Positions 1 through 16,700 of a stretch of DNA of 64,000 nucleotides are shown here, piece by piece; position 1 is the stretch's first letter, and each line of letters opens with the position of its first letter. The position numbers and the translations under genes are program-made. Under the pieces are notes generated by a model. The model ran no database searches. It was not told the DNA's origin and saw nothing but the letters and a program-made list of their open reading frames with translations. The DNA comes from Archangium lipolyticum (GTDB taxonomy: Bacteria; Myxococcota; Myxococcia; Myxococcales; Myxococcaceae): NCBI RefSeq assembly GCF_024623785.1, contig NZ_JANKBZ010000028.1:62001-126000 (forward strand), written 5' to 3'.

Positions 1-1
1 C

Positions 2-2191
2 CTGGCGCTCGCGATCGCGGCGGAGGCGGAGGGGGCCGCGCTGTTCATGCCCCTGAGCATCGAGGCGATCGAGTGTGTTCCGGGCCGTGCCGACGTGAAG
101 TGGGCCCATGTGTCGCTCGCGCCCGCGGCCAGCCCGGACGAGCGGGTGGGCACGCTGGAGTTGCTGGATGGAGAAGGCCGCAAGGTGGCCGCGGCGCGCG
201 GGGTGCGGCTGCGGCGTGTCGCGGCCGAGCGGCTCCTCGAGGTGCTGGGCGAGGCCCGCTCGCAGGACTGGTTCCATGACGTGGCCTGGGAGGCCCGGCC
301 CGTCGGAGCGGCCCAACCGGGGCCCGCGGATTGGATCGTGTTCCTCGACCGGAGCGGATGGGGCACGGCGCTCGTGGAGGCGATTGGCCGTCAGGGCCAC
401 CCGTGCGTCACCGTGACGGCGGGGACGTCCTTCCAGCGGCTGGACGCGCGGCGCTTCGTGGTGGACCCGAAGCGGCCCGAGGACATGGAGCGCCTGCTGC
501 GCGAGCTGCCGGCACTGCCTCCAGGACACGAGGGCCGCGCCGTCTACCTGTGGGGCCTCGATGCGATGCTCGACGAGCAGGGGGTCACACCGGAGTCCTC
601 CGGGGCCGCGCTGCATCTGGTGAAGGCACTCATGGGCTCACCCGGGCGCGCGCGGCTCTGGGTGGTGACCCGTGGCGCCCAGGTCACCGGTTCGGGGACC
701 GAGCGCGTGTCGTTGGCGCAGGCGCCGCTCTGGGGCCTGGGCCGGGTCGTGTCCCTTGAGCAGCCCGACGTGTGGGGCGGCCTCATCGACCTGGAGCCGG
801 GGAGCACTCCCGATGAGAGCGCCGCGGTGCTCCGCGAGATCTCCGCTTTCGGCGGGGATGGTGAGGATCAGCTCGCGTTCCGCGAGAAGCGCACGCTCGT
901 GCCCCGCCTCGTTCGCGGGCGGGTGGATGCGCCAGTGGAGCCGCTGCGCCTGCGTCCGGACGCGGCCTACCTCGTCACCGGCGGCCTGGGAGGGCTGGGC
1001 CTGAAGGTGGCGCGGTGGCTGGTGGAGCGGGGGGCGCGGCACCTCGTGCTGCTGGGCCGGAGTGGCATCTCCGACGTGGGGGATGCGGCCTCGGCGCGGC
1101 GCCGCGAGGGAATCGAGTCGCTCCGCGCACTCGGCGCGTCCGTCACCACGCTGGCCGCCGACGTGGCGGATCGCGCGAGGATGGCGGAGCTCCTGCGCGA
1201 GGTGGCCGCGACGCTTCCCCCGTTGCGAGGGGTGATCCACGCCGCCGCGCTCCTGACGGAGTGCCGCCTGGAGGACATGGACCAGGCGGCCATGGCGGCG
1301 ATGCTGCGCCCGAAGGTGCTCGGCTCCTGGGTGCTGCACGAGCTGACGCGTGAGCTGGGTCTCGACTTCTTCGTGATGTTCTCGTCGACGTCGACCCAGT
1401 GGGGCGCTTCGGGTCTGGCGCACTACGCCGCGGGCAACCAGTTCCTCGAGGCGCTCGCGCATCACCGCCGGGCCCTGGGGCTGCCCGCCACTACCATCCA
1501 CTGGGGGACGTGGGACCAGATTGGCGGGGAGCGTGCCGAGGGCGAGCGGGACTTCGCGCGTTTCGGAATGAATCCCATGTCGTCGGAGCGGGCGCTCGAC
1601 GCGATGGGCCAGGTGCTGCGGGCGGGGGTGAGCCACAAGACCGTCGCATCCGTGAACTGGTCGGCGTTGAAGCCGCTCTGGGAGGCCCGGCGCCGCCGGC
1701 CCTTCCTGCGGCAGGTGGGCGAGTCCTCGCCAACGCCGGGCGCGGCGTCCTCGCGGGCGCGGTGGCTCGCGGAGCTCGAGTCGCTGCCTCCGGCCCGCCG
1801 GTTCGACACGCTGGTGCAGCGCATCCAGGCCGAGGTGGGGCGGATCCTCGGGTTCCCATCCTCCGAGCTGCCGCCCGCGGAGCGGGGGTTCTTCCAGATG
1901 GGCATGACCTCGCTGATGTCCGTGGAGCTGCGCAACGCGCTGCAGCGGGGCCTCGACAAGGAGCTGCCCGCGAGCCTCGCGTTCGATCACCCCACCGTGC
2001 TCGCGCTGGCGAAGCGCCTGGCCGGGAGTGTCACCGCGGTGGAGATCCCACTGCCCACCGCCGCGGCGGCCCAGGAGTCACGGCCGCAGACCGCTCAGGC
2101 GGAGATCGGCGATCTCGCCGAGCGCCTGTCGCAGGTGGCGGGGCTGTCCGACGAAGAGGTCGAGCGGTTGATTGCACAGAAGCTGAGCTGA
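2..2191 (+). CDS. Type I modular polyketide synthase, C-terminal part (DH C-terminus-KR-ACP), 5' end outside window
   Basis: The reading frame is open from base 2 and matches PKS sequence before the first ATG at 47, so the gene begins upstream. Visible order: C-terminal half of a DH-like domain (to about base 280), KR structural half, NADPH-binding KR from about 960 (GGLGGLG), ACP near 1850-2030, then a short helical C-terminal docking tail rich in Glu/Leu. The KR has catalytic Ser (1385) and Tyr (1424) plus Asn; it lacks the LDD motif and has Trp exactly eight residues before the Tyr, the signature of an A-type (L-hydroxy) ketoreductase. The ACP attachment site reads GMTSL instead of GMDSL; the Ser is retained. 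The gene stops 16 bp before the next PKS. In a myxalamid-like scheme this module would set the C13 hydroxyl. Its AT and the DH catalytic His lie outside the window, so extender choice and dehydration cannot be judged. Confidence 0.95.
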   Translation: MALAIAAEAEGAALFMPLSIEAIECVPGRADVKWAHVSLAPAASPDERVGTLELLDGEGRKVAAARGVRLRRVAAERLLEVLGEARSQDWFHDVAWEARPVGAAQPGPADWIVFLDRSGWGTALVEAIGRQGHPCVTVTAGTSFQRLDARRFVVDPKRPEDMERLLRELPALPPGHEGRAVYLWGLDAMLDEQGVTPESSGAALHLVKALMGSPGRARLWVVTRGAQVTGSGTERVSLAQAPLWGLGRVVSLEQPDVWGGLIDLEPGSTPDESAAVLREISAFGGDGEDQLAFREKRTLVPRLVRGRVDAPVEPLRLRPDAAYLVTGGLGGLGLKVARWLVERGARHLVLLGRSGISDVGDAASARRREGIESLRALGASVTTLAADVADRARMAELLREVAATLPPLRGVIHAAALLTECRLEDMDQAAMAAMLRPKVLGSWVLHELTRELGLDFFVMFSSTSTQWGASGLAHYAAGNQFLEALAHHRRALGLPATTIHWGTWDQIGGERAEGERDFARFGMNPMSSERALDAMGQVLRAGVSHKTVASVNWSALKPLWEARRRRPFLRQVGESSPTPGAASSRARWLAELESLPPARRFDTLVQRIQAEVGRILGFPSSELPPAERGFFQMGMTSLMSVELRNALQRGLDKELPASLAFDHPTVLALAKRLAGSVTAVEIPLPTAAAAQESRPQTAQAEIGDLAERLSQVAGLSDEEVERLIAQKLS

Positions 2192-2207
2192 ATCGGGCAC
2201 GACTGCG

Positions 2208-7787
<5,580 letters not shown>

Positions 7788-7788
7788 C

Positions 7789-10700
7789 ATGGCAAACCGC
7801 AACGACGAGTCCAGCGAGCTGTCTCCCGCCAAGCGCATGCTGGTGGCGTTGGAGAAGATGCAGGCCCGGCTGAACGCCGTGGAGGGAGCCGCGAAGGAGC
7901 CCATCGCCATCGTGGGAATGGCGTGCCGCTTCCCCCAGGCGGAGAACGTGGAGGCCTTCTGGCGGTTGCTCCACGACGGTGTCGATGCCGTGCGGGAGAT
8001 CCCGCTCGATCGCTGGCCGCAGGAGGAGGCCGCCGGCATCGGTGATGGGGCCATGCGATGGGGGGGTTACCTGGACGCGGTGGATGCCTTCGACCCGGGC
8101 TTCTTCGGGATCTCCCCCCGCGAGGCGGTGCGGATGGATCCCCAGCAGCGCCTGCTGCTCGAGGTGGCGTGGGAGGCGCTCGAGGATGCCGGCCTGGACG
8201 TGGACAAGCTCTCGGGCAGCCGCGGCGGCGTCTTCATCGGTGCCTGCAATGACGACTACCACTGCATGCAGGTGGATCGTCCGGAGACGGGAGACGCGTT
8301 CAGCGCCACGGGCATCGCCACGAGCGTCCTCTCCGGCCGGCTGTCCTATCTCTTCAACCTGCAGGGGCCGAGCCTGGTGGTGGACACGGCCTGCTCGTCC
8401 TCGCTCGTCGCGCTCCACCTGGCCTGCCAGAGCCTGAGGGCCCGCGAGTGCAACATGGCGCTCGCTGGCGGCGTGAACCTGATCCTCTCGCCGCAGTCCG
8501 TGCTGCTCGTGTCCAAGCTGCAGGCCCTGTCGCCCGATGGCCGCAGCAAGGCCTTCGATGCCTCCGCCAATGGCTTCACCCGCGGCGAAGGGTGTGGCGT
8601 CGTCATCCTCAAGCGGCTCTCCGATGCGCTCGCGGACGGTGATCACATCCTGGCGACGATCCGCGGCTCGGCGATCAACCAGGACGGCAAGTCGACGGGG
8701 CTGACCGCTCCCAACGTGCTCTCGCAGCAGGCGCTCATCCGTCAGGCCCTGGAGAACGCCGGGCTGAAGGCGGAGCAGGTGAGCTACGTGGAGGCGCACG
8801 GCACCGGCACCTCGCTCGGCGATCCGATCGAAGCGGAGGCGCTGCGCGAGACCTACGGCGTCCCGCGCCCGGACGGTGGGGTGTGCGGCATCGGCTCGGT
8901 GAAGACCAACGTGGGACACCTGGAGGCCGCCGCGGGCGTGGCGGGGCTCATGAAGGTCGTCCTCGCGATGCGCCACCAGCACATCCCGCCGCACCTGCAC
9001 CTCAAGCAGCTCAACCCTCGCATCCAGCTCGAGGGCAGTGCGCTCACCATCCCCACCCGGCTCACGCCCTGGCAGGCCTCCGGGCAGCCGCGCCGCGCGG
9101 GTGTCAGCTCGTTCGGAATCAGTGGCACCAACGCCCATGTCATCCTCGAGGAGGCACCCCAGCCCGCGGTGAGGCCCTCGCTGCCGCTGCGCCCGGAGCT
9201 GCTGCCCCTGTCCGCGCGCAGCCGCGAAGCGCTCCAGGCCCTCGCGGAACGCTACGCGGAGCGCCTGGGCCGTGACGGGGGCGCGAGCCTCTCCGACGTC
9301 TGCTACACCGCGTCCGCTCATCGCACGCACCATCCCCACCGCCTCGCGGTGCTGGCGGACTCTCGCGAGCGCACCGCGGAGCGGCTGCGGGCGTTCGCGC
9401 GAGGAGAGCTGCCGGGTGACGCCTGGGCGGGCCGCAAGGCGTTCGGCGTGCGCCGGAAGATCGTCTTCGTCTACCCGGGGCAGGGCGCGCAGCGGGCCGG
9501 GATGGGCCGGGCGCTGATGGAGAGCGAGCCGGTGTTCCGCGACGCGCTCGTCAAGGTGGACCAGGTGTTGCGGCCCCATCTGGGCTGGAGCGTGCTCGAC
9601 GAGATCGCCGTGGAGGAGTCGCGCTCGCGTCTGGGCGAGATCGACATCAACCAGCCGGTGCTCTTCGCGGTCGAGGTGGCCCTCACGGCCCTGTGGCGCT
9701 CGTGGGGAATCGAGCCCGATGCCGTGATGGGACACAGCATGGGCGAGGTGGTCGCGGCGCACGTGGCCGGGGCGCTGAGCCTCGAGGACGCCGCCTTCAT
9801 CATCTGCCATCGCAGCAAGCTCATGCGCACCCTGGGGGGACGGGGTGCCACGATGGCCATGGTCGAGCTCTCGGTGGAGGAGGCCGAGGATGCCATCCGT
9901 CCCTGGAGCGGAAGGATCTGGCTCGGCGGCTTGAATGCTCCCCGCTCGCAGGTGTTGTCGGGAGAGCCGGAGGCGGTCAAGGAGGCGGTCGCGGCGCTCG
10001 AGCAGCGCGGTGTGTTCTGCCGCTGGGTGAAGATGGATGTGCCGTCACACACCCCGCTGGTGGAGGTGATCAGCCGGGAGCTGGAAGGACGGATCGCGCG
10101 CATCAAGCCCCGCCCGGCGGAGATTCCCCTCTGCTCCACCGTGACGGGGGAGTTCCTCGATGGGGCGAAGCTGGACGCCGCCCACTGGGGGAACAACCTC
10201 CGCCTCCCGGTGCGCTTCGCGGCGGCGGCGCAGCGGCTCCTCGCGGGTGAGTACGACACCTTCGTCGAGGTGAGCCCTCACCCCGTCCTGCTCCCTGCCG
10301 TCGAGCAGACGATGAACGCGGTGAGCAGGGAGGGGACGGTGCTCGCGTCCCTCCGGCGTGGAGAGGAAGAGCGGCACACGATGCTTGCCTCGCTCGGCGC
10401 CCTCTATGCCTCGGGCCACCGCGTCGCGTGGAACCGGGTGTATCCGGGCAAGGGCCAGCTCGTGCCGCTGCCCACGTATCCCTGGCAGCGTGAGCGCTTC
10501 TGGCTGGAGCCCGCCTCCCGGGGTGCGCGCTCGCTGCGGACCACCTCCGGACATCCGCTCGTCGGCGAGCGCATCGACCTGTCCGCGCAGGGGGATGTCG
10601 CGCGCCTCTGGCAGGTGCAACTGGGGCCGAAGCACGTCCCCCTGCTCGCGGAGCACCGCGTCCAGGGTGTGCCCGCGCTGCCCGCGGCGGCCATGGTCGA

Positions 10701-13700
10701 CATGGCGCTGAGCGCGGCGAGGCAGGCGCTCGGGGGCCCGGCCTTCCTCGAGGATGTGAGCTTCAGCGCGCTCCTGTCGTTCCCCGAGGACGAGGAGCGG
10801 GTCCTTCAGCTGTGGCTCTCGACGGAGCGCCCGGGAGCGAGCGCGTTCCGGCTCTTCAGCGCACCGGTCGTGCGCGAGGGAACGTCCTCCGGGTTGACCT
10901 GGACGCTCCATGCCGAGGGCACCCTGCGGCACGGTGATGCGTCCGTCGTGGAGGACGCGGCTCCGGCCGGGCTCGAGGAGCTCCGCGCGCGCTGCGGCGA
11001 GCAGGCCTCTGTCGAGGCGCACTACCAGACCCTCCGGGAGATCGGTCTGGAGTACGGCCCGAGCTTCCGCGTGGTGCGGGAGCTGTATCGGGTGAAGGGA
11101 GAGGCGCTCGGCCGCGTGCGGCTCGACGACGAGCTGACGGCGGAGGTGGAGCGCTACGACCTGCACCCGGCGCTGCTCGACGGCTGCTTCCAGGTCCTGG
11201 CGGCGGCGCTCGAGGGACTCGATGGCGAGGGGGGCGTCTACGTGCCCGTGGCGCTCTCGCGGCTGCGGGTCCTGGCGCGTCCGGAGGCCGGGCTCTGGAG
11301 CCATGTCCGGATCGTCGATGGCGCCTCCGCGGGCTCGAGCGTGGTCGAGTGTGATGTCACGCTCCTGGACGAGCAGGGTGGGGTGGTGGCCGAGGTGCGG
11401 CGGCTGGTGTGCAAGAAGATCAGCGCCGCCAGCGCGCCGGCCGACGAGGTGGGCCGTTGGATCTACTCCGTCCAGTGGCAGCCGCAGCAGCGCTCGGCTC
11501 GGACCGAGGAGGGGAGTTCGCGGAGGGAGGGCCGTTGGCTCGTCTTCGCGGATGCGCGGGGCATCGGCCAGTCGCTGACCGCCGCGCTCGCGGAGCGCTC
11601 CGGGGGCTGTGTCGTGGTGGAGGCGGGGTCCTCCTACGAGCGGCTCGGGGAGGATCGCTACCGCATCAATCCCGCCAGGCTCGAGGACTTCCAGACGCTC
11701 CTCCGGGAGGCTTTCAGCGAGCAGTCGCCGTGCAGGGGCATGGTGCACCTCTACGGGCTCGATGCGTCCGACGCGAAGGAGCCCGAGTCGCTCGAACACG
11801 CGTTGTCCCTGAGCTGCACCAGCGTGGTGTACCTGCTGCAGGCGTGGGCGCAGCGCGGATGGCGCGATGCGCCGCGGCTGTGGTTGGTGACGTCGGGTGT
11901 CCAGGTGCTCGCCCAGGGCGAGCGGCCCGGCTCCCCGGCCGCCGCGCCCCTCGTGGGCCTCGCGGCGGTGATCACCCATGAGCACCCCGAGCTGCGCTGC
12001 GCGCACGTGGACTTGAGCGCGCTGCCCTCACCCGAGGAGCTCGCCTCCCTCTCCGAGGAGCTCCTGGCCGACGGAGCGGAAGATCGGATCGCCCTGCGTG
12101 GGGCGGCGCGCCATGTCGCGCGGCTGGGACGTGGGACGTCCGGGCGGGAGGCGTCGAAGCCTCTCGAGCTCACGGCGGATGATACCTACCTCATCACCGG
12201 CGGCCTGGGTGGGCTGGGGCTGGAGGTGGCGAAGTGGCTCGTCCAGAGGGGCGCCCGGCACCTGGTGCTCACCGGGCGTGGCGTTCCCTCCGCGGAGGCG
12301 GAGCGGGTGTTGGAGGAGCTCCGGGCGAGCGGTGCCGGGGTGCGCGTCCACCGTGCGGACGTCACGAGCGACGCCGACGTGGTGCGCCTGCTCGAGTCGA
12401 TCGACGCGGAGCCTCGACCGCTGCGCGGCATCGTCCACGCGGCCGGCGTCATCGCCGATGGCGTGCTGACGCAACTGGATGAGCCGCGGCTGCGCACGGT
12501 GCTGGCGCCGAAGGTCCAGGGCGCGTGGAACCTGCATGTGCGGACGCAGGGCCGCCCGCTCGACTTCTTCGTGATGTTCTCCTCGGCGGCGTCGGTGCTG
12601 GGCTCGCCGGGCCAGGGCAACTACGCGGCGGCCAACGCCTTCATGGACGCGCTCGCGCATCACCGGCGCGCGGCGGGACTCCCCGCGTTGAGCGTCAACT
12701 GGGGACCGTGGGCCGACGTGGGGCTCGCCGCCGCGGCGACGAATCGCGGTGAGCGCCTGGCCCTCCGGGGCGTGGGCAACATGCCGCCAGCGCAGGCACT
12801 CGAGGCGCTCGGCCGTCTCCTGGTGCGGGAGGTCGCGCAGGCGGTCGTGGTGCCGCTCGACCTGCGGCAGTGGCGCGAGTTCTATCTGAGCGCGGCACAG
12901 GCGCCCTTCCTCTCCGTGCTGATGCAGGAGCGGGTGGGGGGCACCCCCTCGCCCAAGGGCAGTGCGCGCGAGCTGCTCGCGGCGGCGGAGCCGGATCAGC
13001 GGCGCGGGCTCCTGGAGGCCTACCTGCGCGAGCAGCTCGGACGCATCCTCCGCATGGAGCCGGATCGCATCGAGCCCGATCTGCCCTTCGGCGAGCAGGG
13101 GATGGACAGCCTGACGGGCCTGGAGCTGCGCAACCGCATCGAGTCGGGGCTGAAGCTCACGTTGTCCGCGACGCTCATCTACGCCTACCCCACGGTGGAG
13201 GCGCTGACGACGCACCTGTTCGGCAAGCTGGAGCCCCTGCTCGAGGCCGAGGCGCGCTCCGTGGCCCGCCCGGCGAAGAGCGAGACCCGGTCCTCGCCAA
13301 AGGTGACGAAGGCGCGGGACTCGGCAGCCGAGGGACTCGAGCCCCTCGCCATCGTCGGCATCGGCTGCCGCTTCCCGGGTGGCGCCAACGAGCCGGAGGC
13401 GTACTGGCGGCTGCTGTCCGAAGGGGTGGATGCCGTCCGCGAGGTCCCCGCCGATCGCTGGCGGAGCAGCACGGACGCCGCGGAGCACAAGGGCACGCGC
13501 TGGGGCGGCTTCCTCGATCGCGTGGATGGCTTCGATCCGGAGTTCTTCGGGATCGCCCCTCGCGAGGCCGTGGCCATGGATCCGCAGCAGCGCCTGCTGC
13601 TCGAGGTCGCCTGGGAGGCGCTCGATGATGCCGGCCTGCCGAGGTCGCGTCTGGCGGGCACCCGGACGGGCGTCTTCGTCGGCGTGTGCGGCTACGACTA

Positions 13701-16700
13701 CGCCATGCTGCAGGCGGAGCGTGGCGTCGAGGGAGACGTCTACTCGGTCATCGGCTGCTCCAACAGCGTGATCGCCGGGCGGCTCTCGTACCTGCTGGAT
13801 CTGCGCGGCCCGGCCATGTCCGTGGACACGGCCTGCTCGTCCTCGCTCGTGGCGTTGCACCTGGCCAGCCAGAGCCTGCGCAACCGCGAGTGCGACGCGG
13901 CGCTCGTGGGTGGCGTCAACCTGCTCCTCTCTCCGCGTCCGAGCTCCTGGCTCTCCAAGCTCCTGGCGCTGTCTCCGGACGGGCGCTGCCGGACCTTCGA
14001 TTCGAGGGCCAATGGCTTCGTCCGCGGCGAGGGCTGCGGCGTCGTCGTGCTCAAGCGGCTCTCCGATGCGCTGGCCCAGGGGGACAACATCCTCGGGGTG
14101 ATCCGCGCCTCGGCCGTGAACCAGGACGGTGGCTCCACCGGACTGACGGCCCCCAACGTGCTGTCCCAGCAGGCGCTGATCCGCGAGGCCCTGGCGGCGG
14201 CCCGTCTGTCGCCCCGCGACATCGGCTACGTCGAAGCCCACGGCACCGGCACGCCGCTCGGGGATCCGATCGAGGTCGAGGCCCTGCGGGAGACCTATGG
14301 CGTCCGGCGCGAGGACGGCTCCCCCTGCTTCCTCGGCTCCGCCAAGACGAACATCGGGCACCTGGAGGCCGCGGCCGGCATGGCGGGCCTCATCAAGGTC
14401 CTCCTCGCCCTGCGGCACGAGGCCATCCCGAAGCACCTGCACTTCCAGGCGCTCAACCCCCGCATCTCGCTCGAGGACACGCCGTTCGTCATCCCGACGC
14501 GGCTTCAGCCGTGGCCCGCCTCCCAGCGGCGCCGGTACGCGGCCGTGAGCTCCTTCGGCATCAGCGGGACCAACGCGCACATCATCCTCGAGGAGCCGCC
14601 CACGCCGTCGCGTGCGCAGCCGGCCGCCGAGACCGCGGCCCAACTCCTCGCCCTGTCCGCGCGGAGCGAGGGCGCGCTGCGGGCACTCGCGCGCTCGTAC
14701 CATGCGCTCCTGGCCGGACCGGGGAACGAGAGCCTCGCGTTCGAGGACATCGCCTACACCGCCTCGCTCCGGCGCAATCACCACGAGCACCGTCTCGCCG
14801 TGGCCGGACGCTCCAAGCGGGAATGGGGCGAGCAGCTCCAGGCCTTCCTCGAGGGCTCGGCGCCGCCGTACCTCTCCACGGGTGTCGCCGAGGGCCGGCG
14901 GGACAAGGTGGTCTTCGTCTTCGGTGGCCAGGGCTCGCAGTGGCAGGGCATGGGGCGGGATCTGCTCGCGCGGAGCGAGCCCTTCGCCGCCGCGCTGCGC
15001 GAGTGCGACATGCTCCTCGCCCAGCACACCGGGTTCTCGATCATCGAGGCGCTCGAGGCGGAAGGCCCCGCGTCGAGGCTGGACGAGACGGAGGTGGCGC
15101 AGCCCGCCATCTTCGCGATCCAGGTCGCGCTCGCGGCGGCCTGGCGCGCGCTCGGTGTCGTCCCGGCCGCCGTCGTGGGTCACAGCGTGGGCGAGATCGC
15201 CGCCGCGCACATCTCCGGGGCGCTGAGTCTGCCCGAGGCGGCGCGCCTGGTGGCGCATCGGAGCCGCCTGATGCAGCGGGCCACTGGAAAGGGCCGCATG
15301 GCCGCGGTCGAGCTCTCGCCCGAGGAGGCCCGGCACGAGCTCGAGCGTTACGCGGATCGGCTGTCCATCGGGGCCATCAATGATGCCCGCTCCGTGGTCC
15401 TCTCCGGCGAGCCGGCGGCTCTCGGTGAGGTGCTCGAAGCCCTGCGCGCGCGTGGCATCTCCACGCGGGACCTTGGCGTCAACTACGCGTTCCACAGTCA
15501 GCAGATGGCACCGCTCCAGCCCGAGCTGGTCGAGGTGTTGGGACGTCTCGAGACGCGGCCTGGCTCCATCACCATGATCTCGACCGTCAGCGGCCGGGCC
15601 ATCGATGGCCAGGCGCTCGACGCGGCCTATTGGGCGAGCAACATCCGTGAGGCGGTGCGTTTCTCCGACGCCGTGGACACCCTGCTCGACGAGGGCCACC
15701 GGCTCTTCGTGGAGCTCGGGCCGCAGCCGGCGCTCAGCCGGTACGTCTCCCAGGCACTCGCGCGCCGCGAGCTGGGGGGCGCCGCGGTGCCCTCCCTGCG
15801 CAAGGGGCGGGATGGCCACACGGTGATGCTCGGCGCCCTGGGTGGGCTCCACGTGAAGGGCTTCTCCGTGGACTGGGCCCGGCTCTTCCCCTCGGGAGGG
15901 AGCCTGGTCTCGCTGCCTCTGTATCCGTGGCAGCGCTCCCGGTACTGGATCGACCTCGGCGACTCCGTGCCGAAGGCCCCCGCTTCGATCGCCGCGAGCA
16001 GTGGTGCTCAGGCTTCGGGCACCACCCGGCCGGACGATTGGGTCTACGACCTCACGTGGCAGGCGCGTGAGCGCGGGGCGGTTGCTCCGCGTGCGCGGCA
16101 GGAGGCCGGGGCGTGGCTCATCCTCGGCCATCGCGAAGGCACTGGCGCCGCGCTGGCCGCGCTGCTCGAGCAGCGGGGCGAGCCGTGCTGGTTGATCATC
16201 CCCGGGGATGAGGAGTCGGTGCAGGGCCAGCGGGTGCGGTCGATCGATCCGCGACGCCCCGAGCACTTCGAGCGCCTGCTCCAGGAGGTCGGTCCGGTTC
16301 GAGCCGTCGTGCACCTGTGGGGTGCGGACGCTCCGTCCTCCTCGGAGCCCTCGCTCGCGGAGGTCGAGTCCGCGCAGCAACTGGGAGTCCACTCAGCGGT
16401 GCGCCTCATGCAGGCCCTGGTGAGGGGTGGCTCCGCGAACGGTGCCCGGCTGTGGCTGTGCACTCGTGGCAGCCAGCCGGTGGGCGGAGTCGCATGCGCT
16501 TCACCCCTGCACGCGCCCATGTGGGGCCTGGGGCGGGTCATCGCCCTCGAGCACCCGGCGGCCTGGGGCGGGCTGGTGGATCTGGATCCGAGCGCTCCGG
16601 CGGGTGAGGTGGAGGCGCTGTGGCGCGAGCTGTCCGGCTCCGATGGGGAGGATCAGGTCGCCTTCCGCGGTGGGGCCCGGTACATCGCGCGTCTCGTCTC

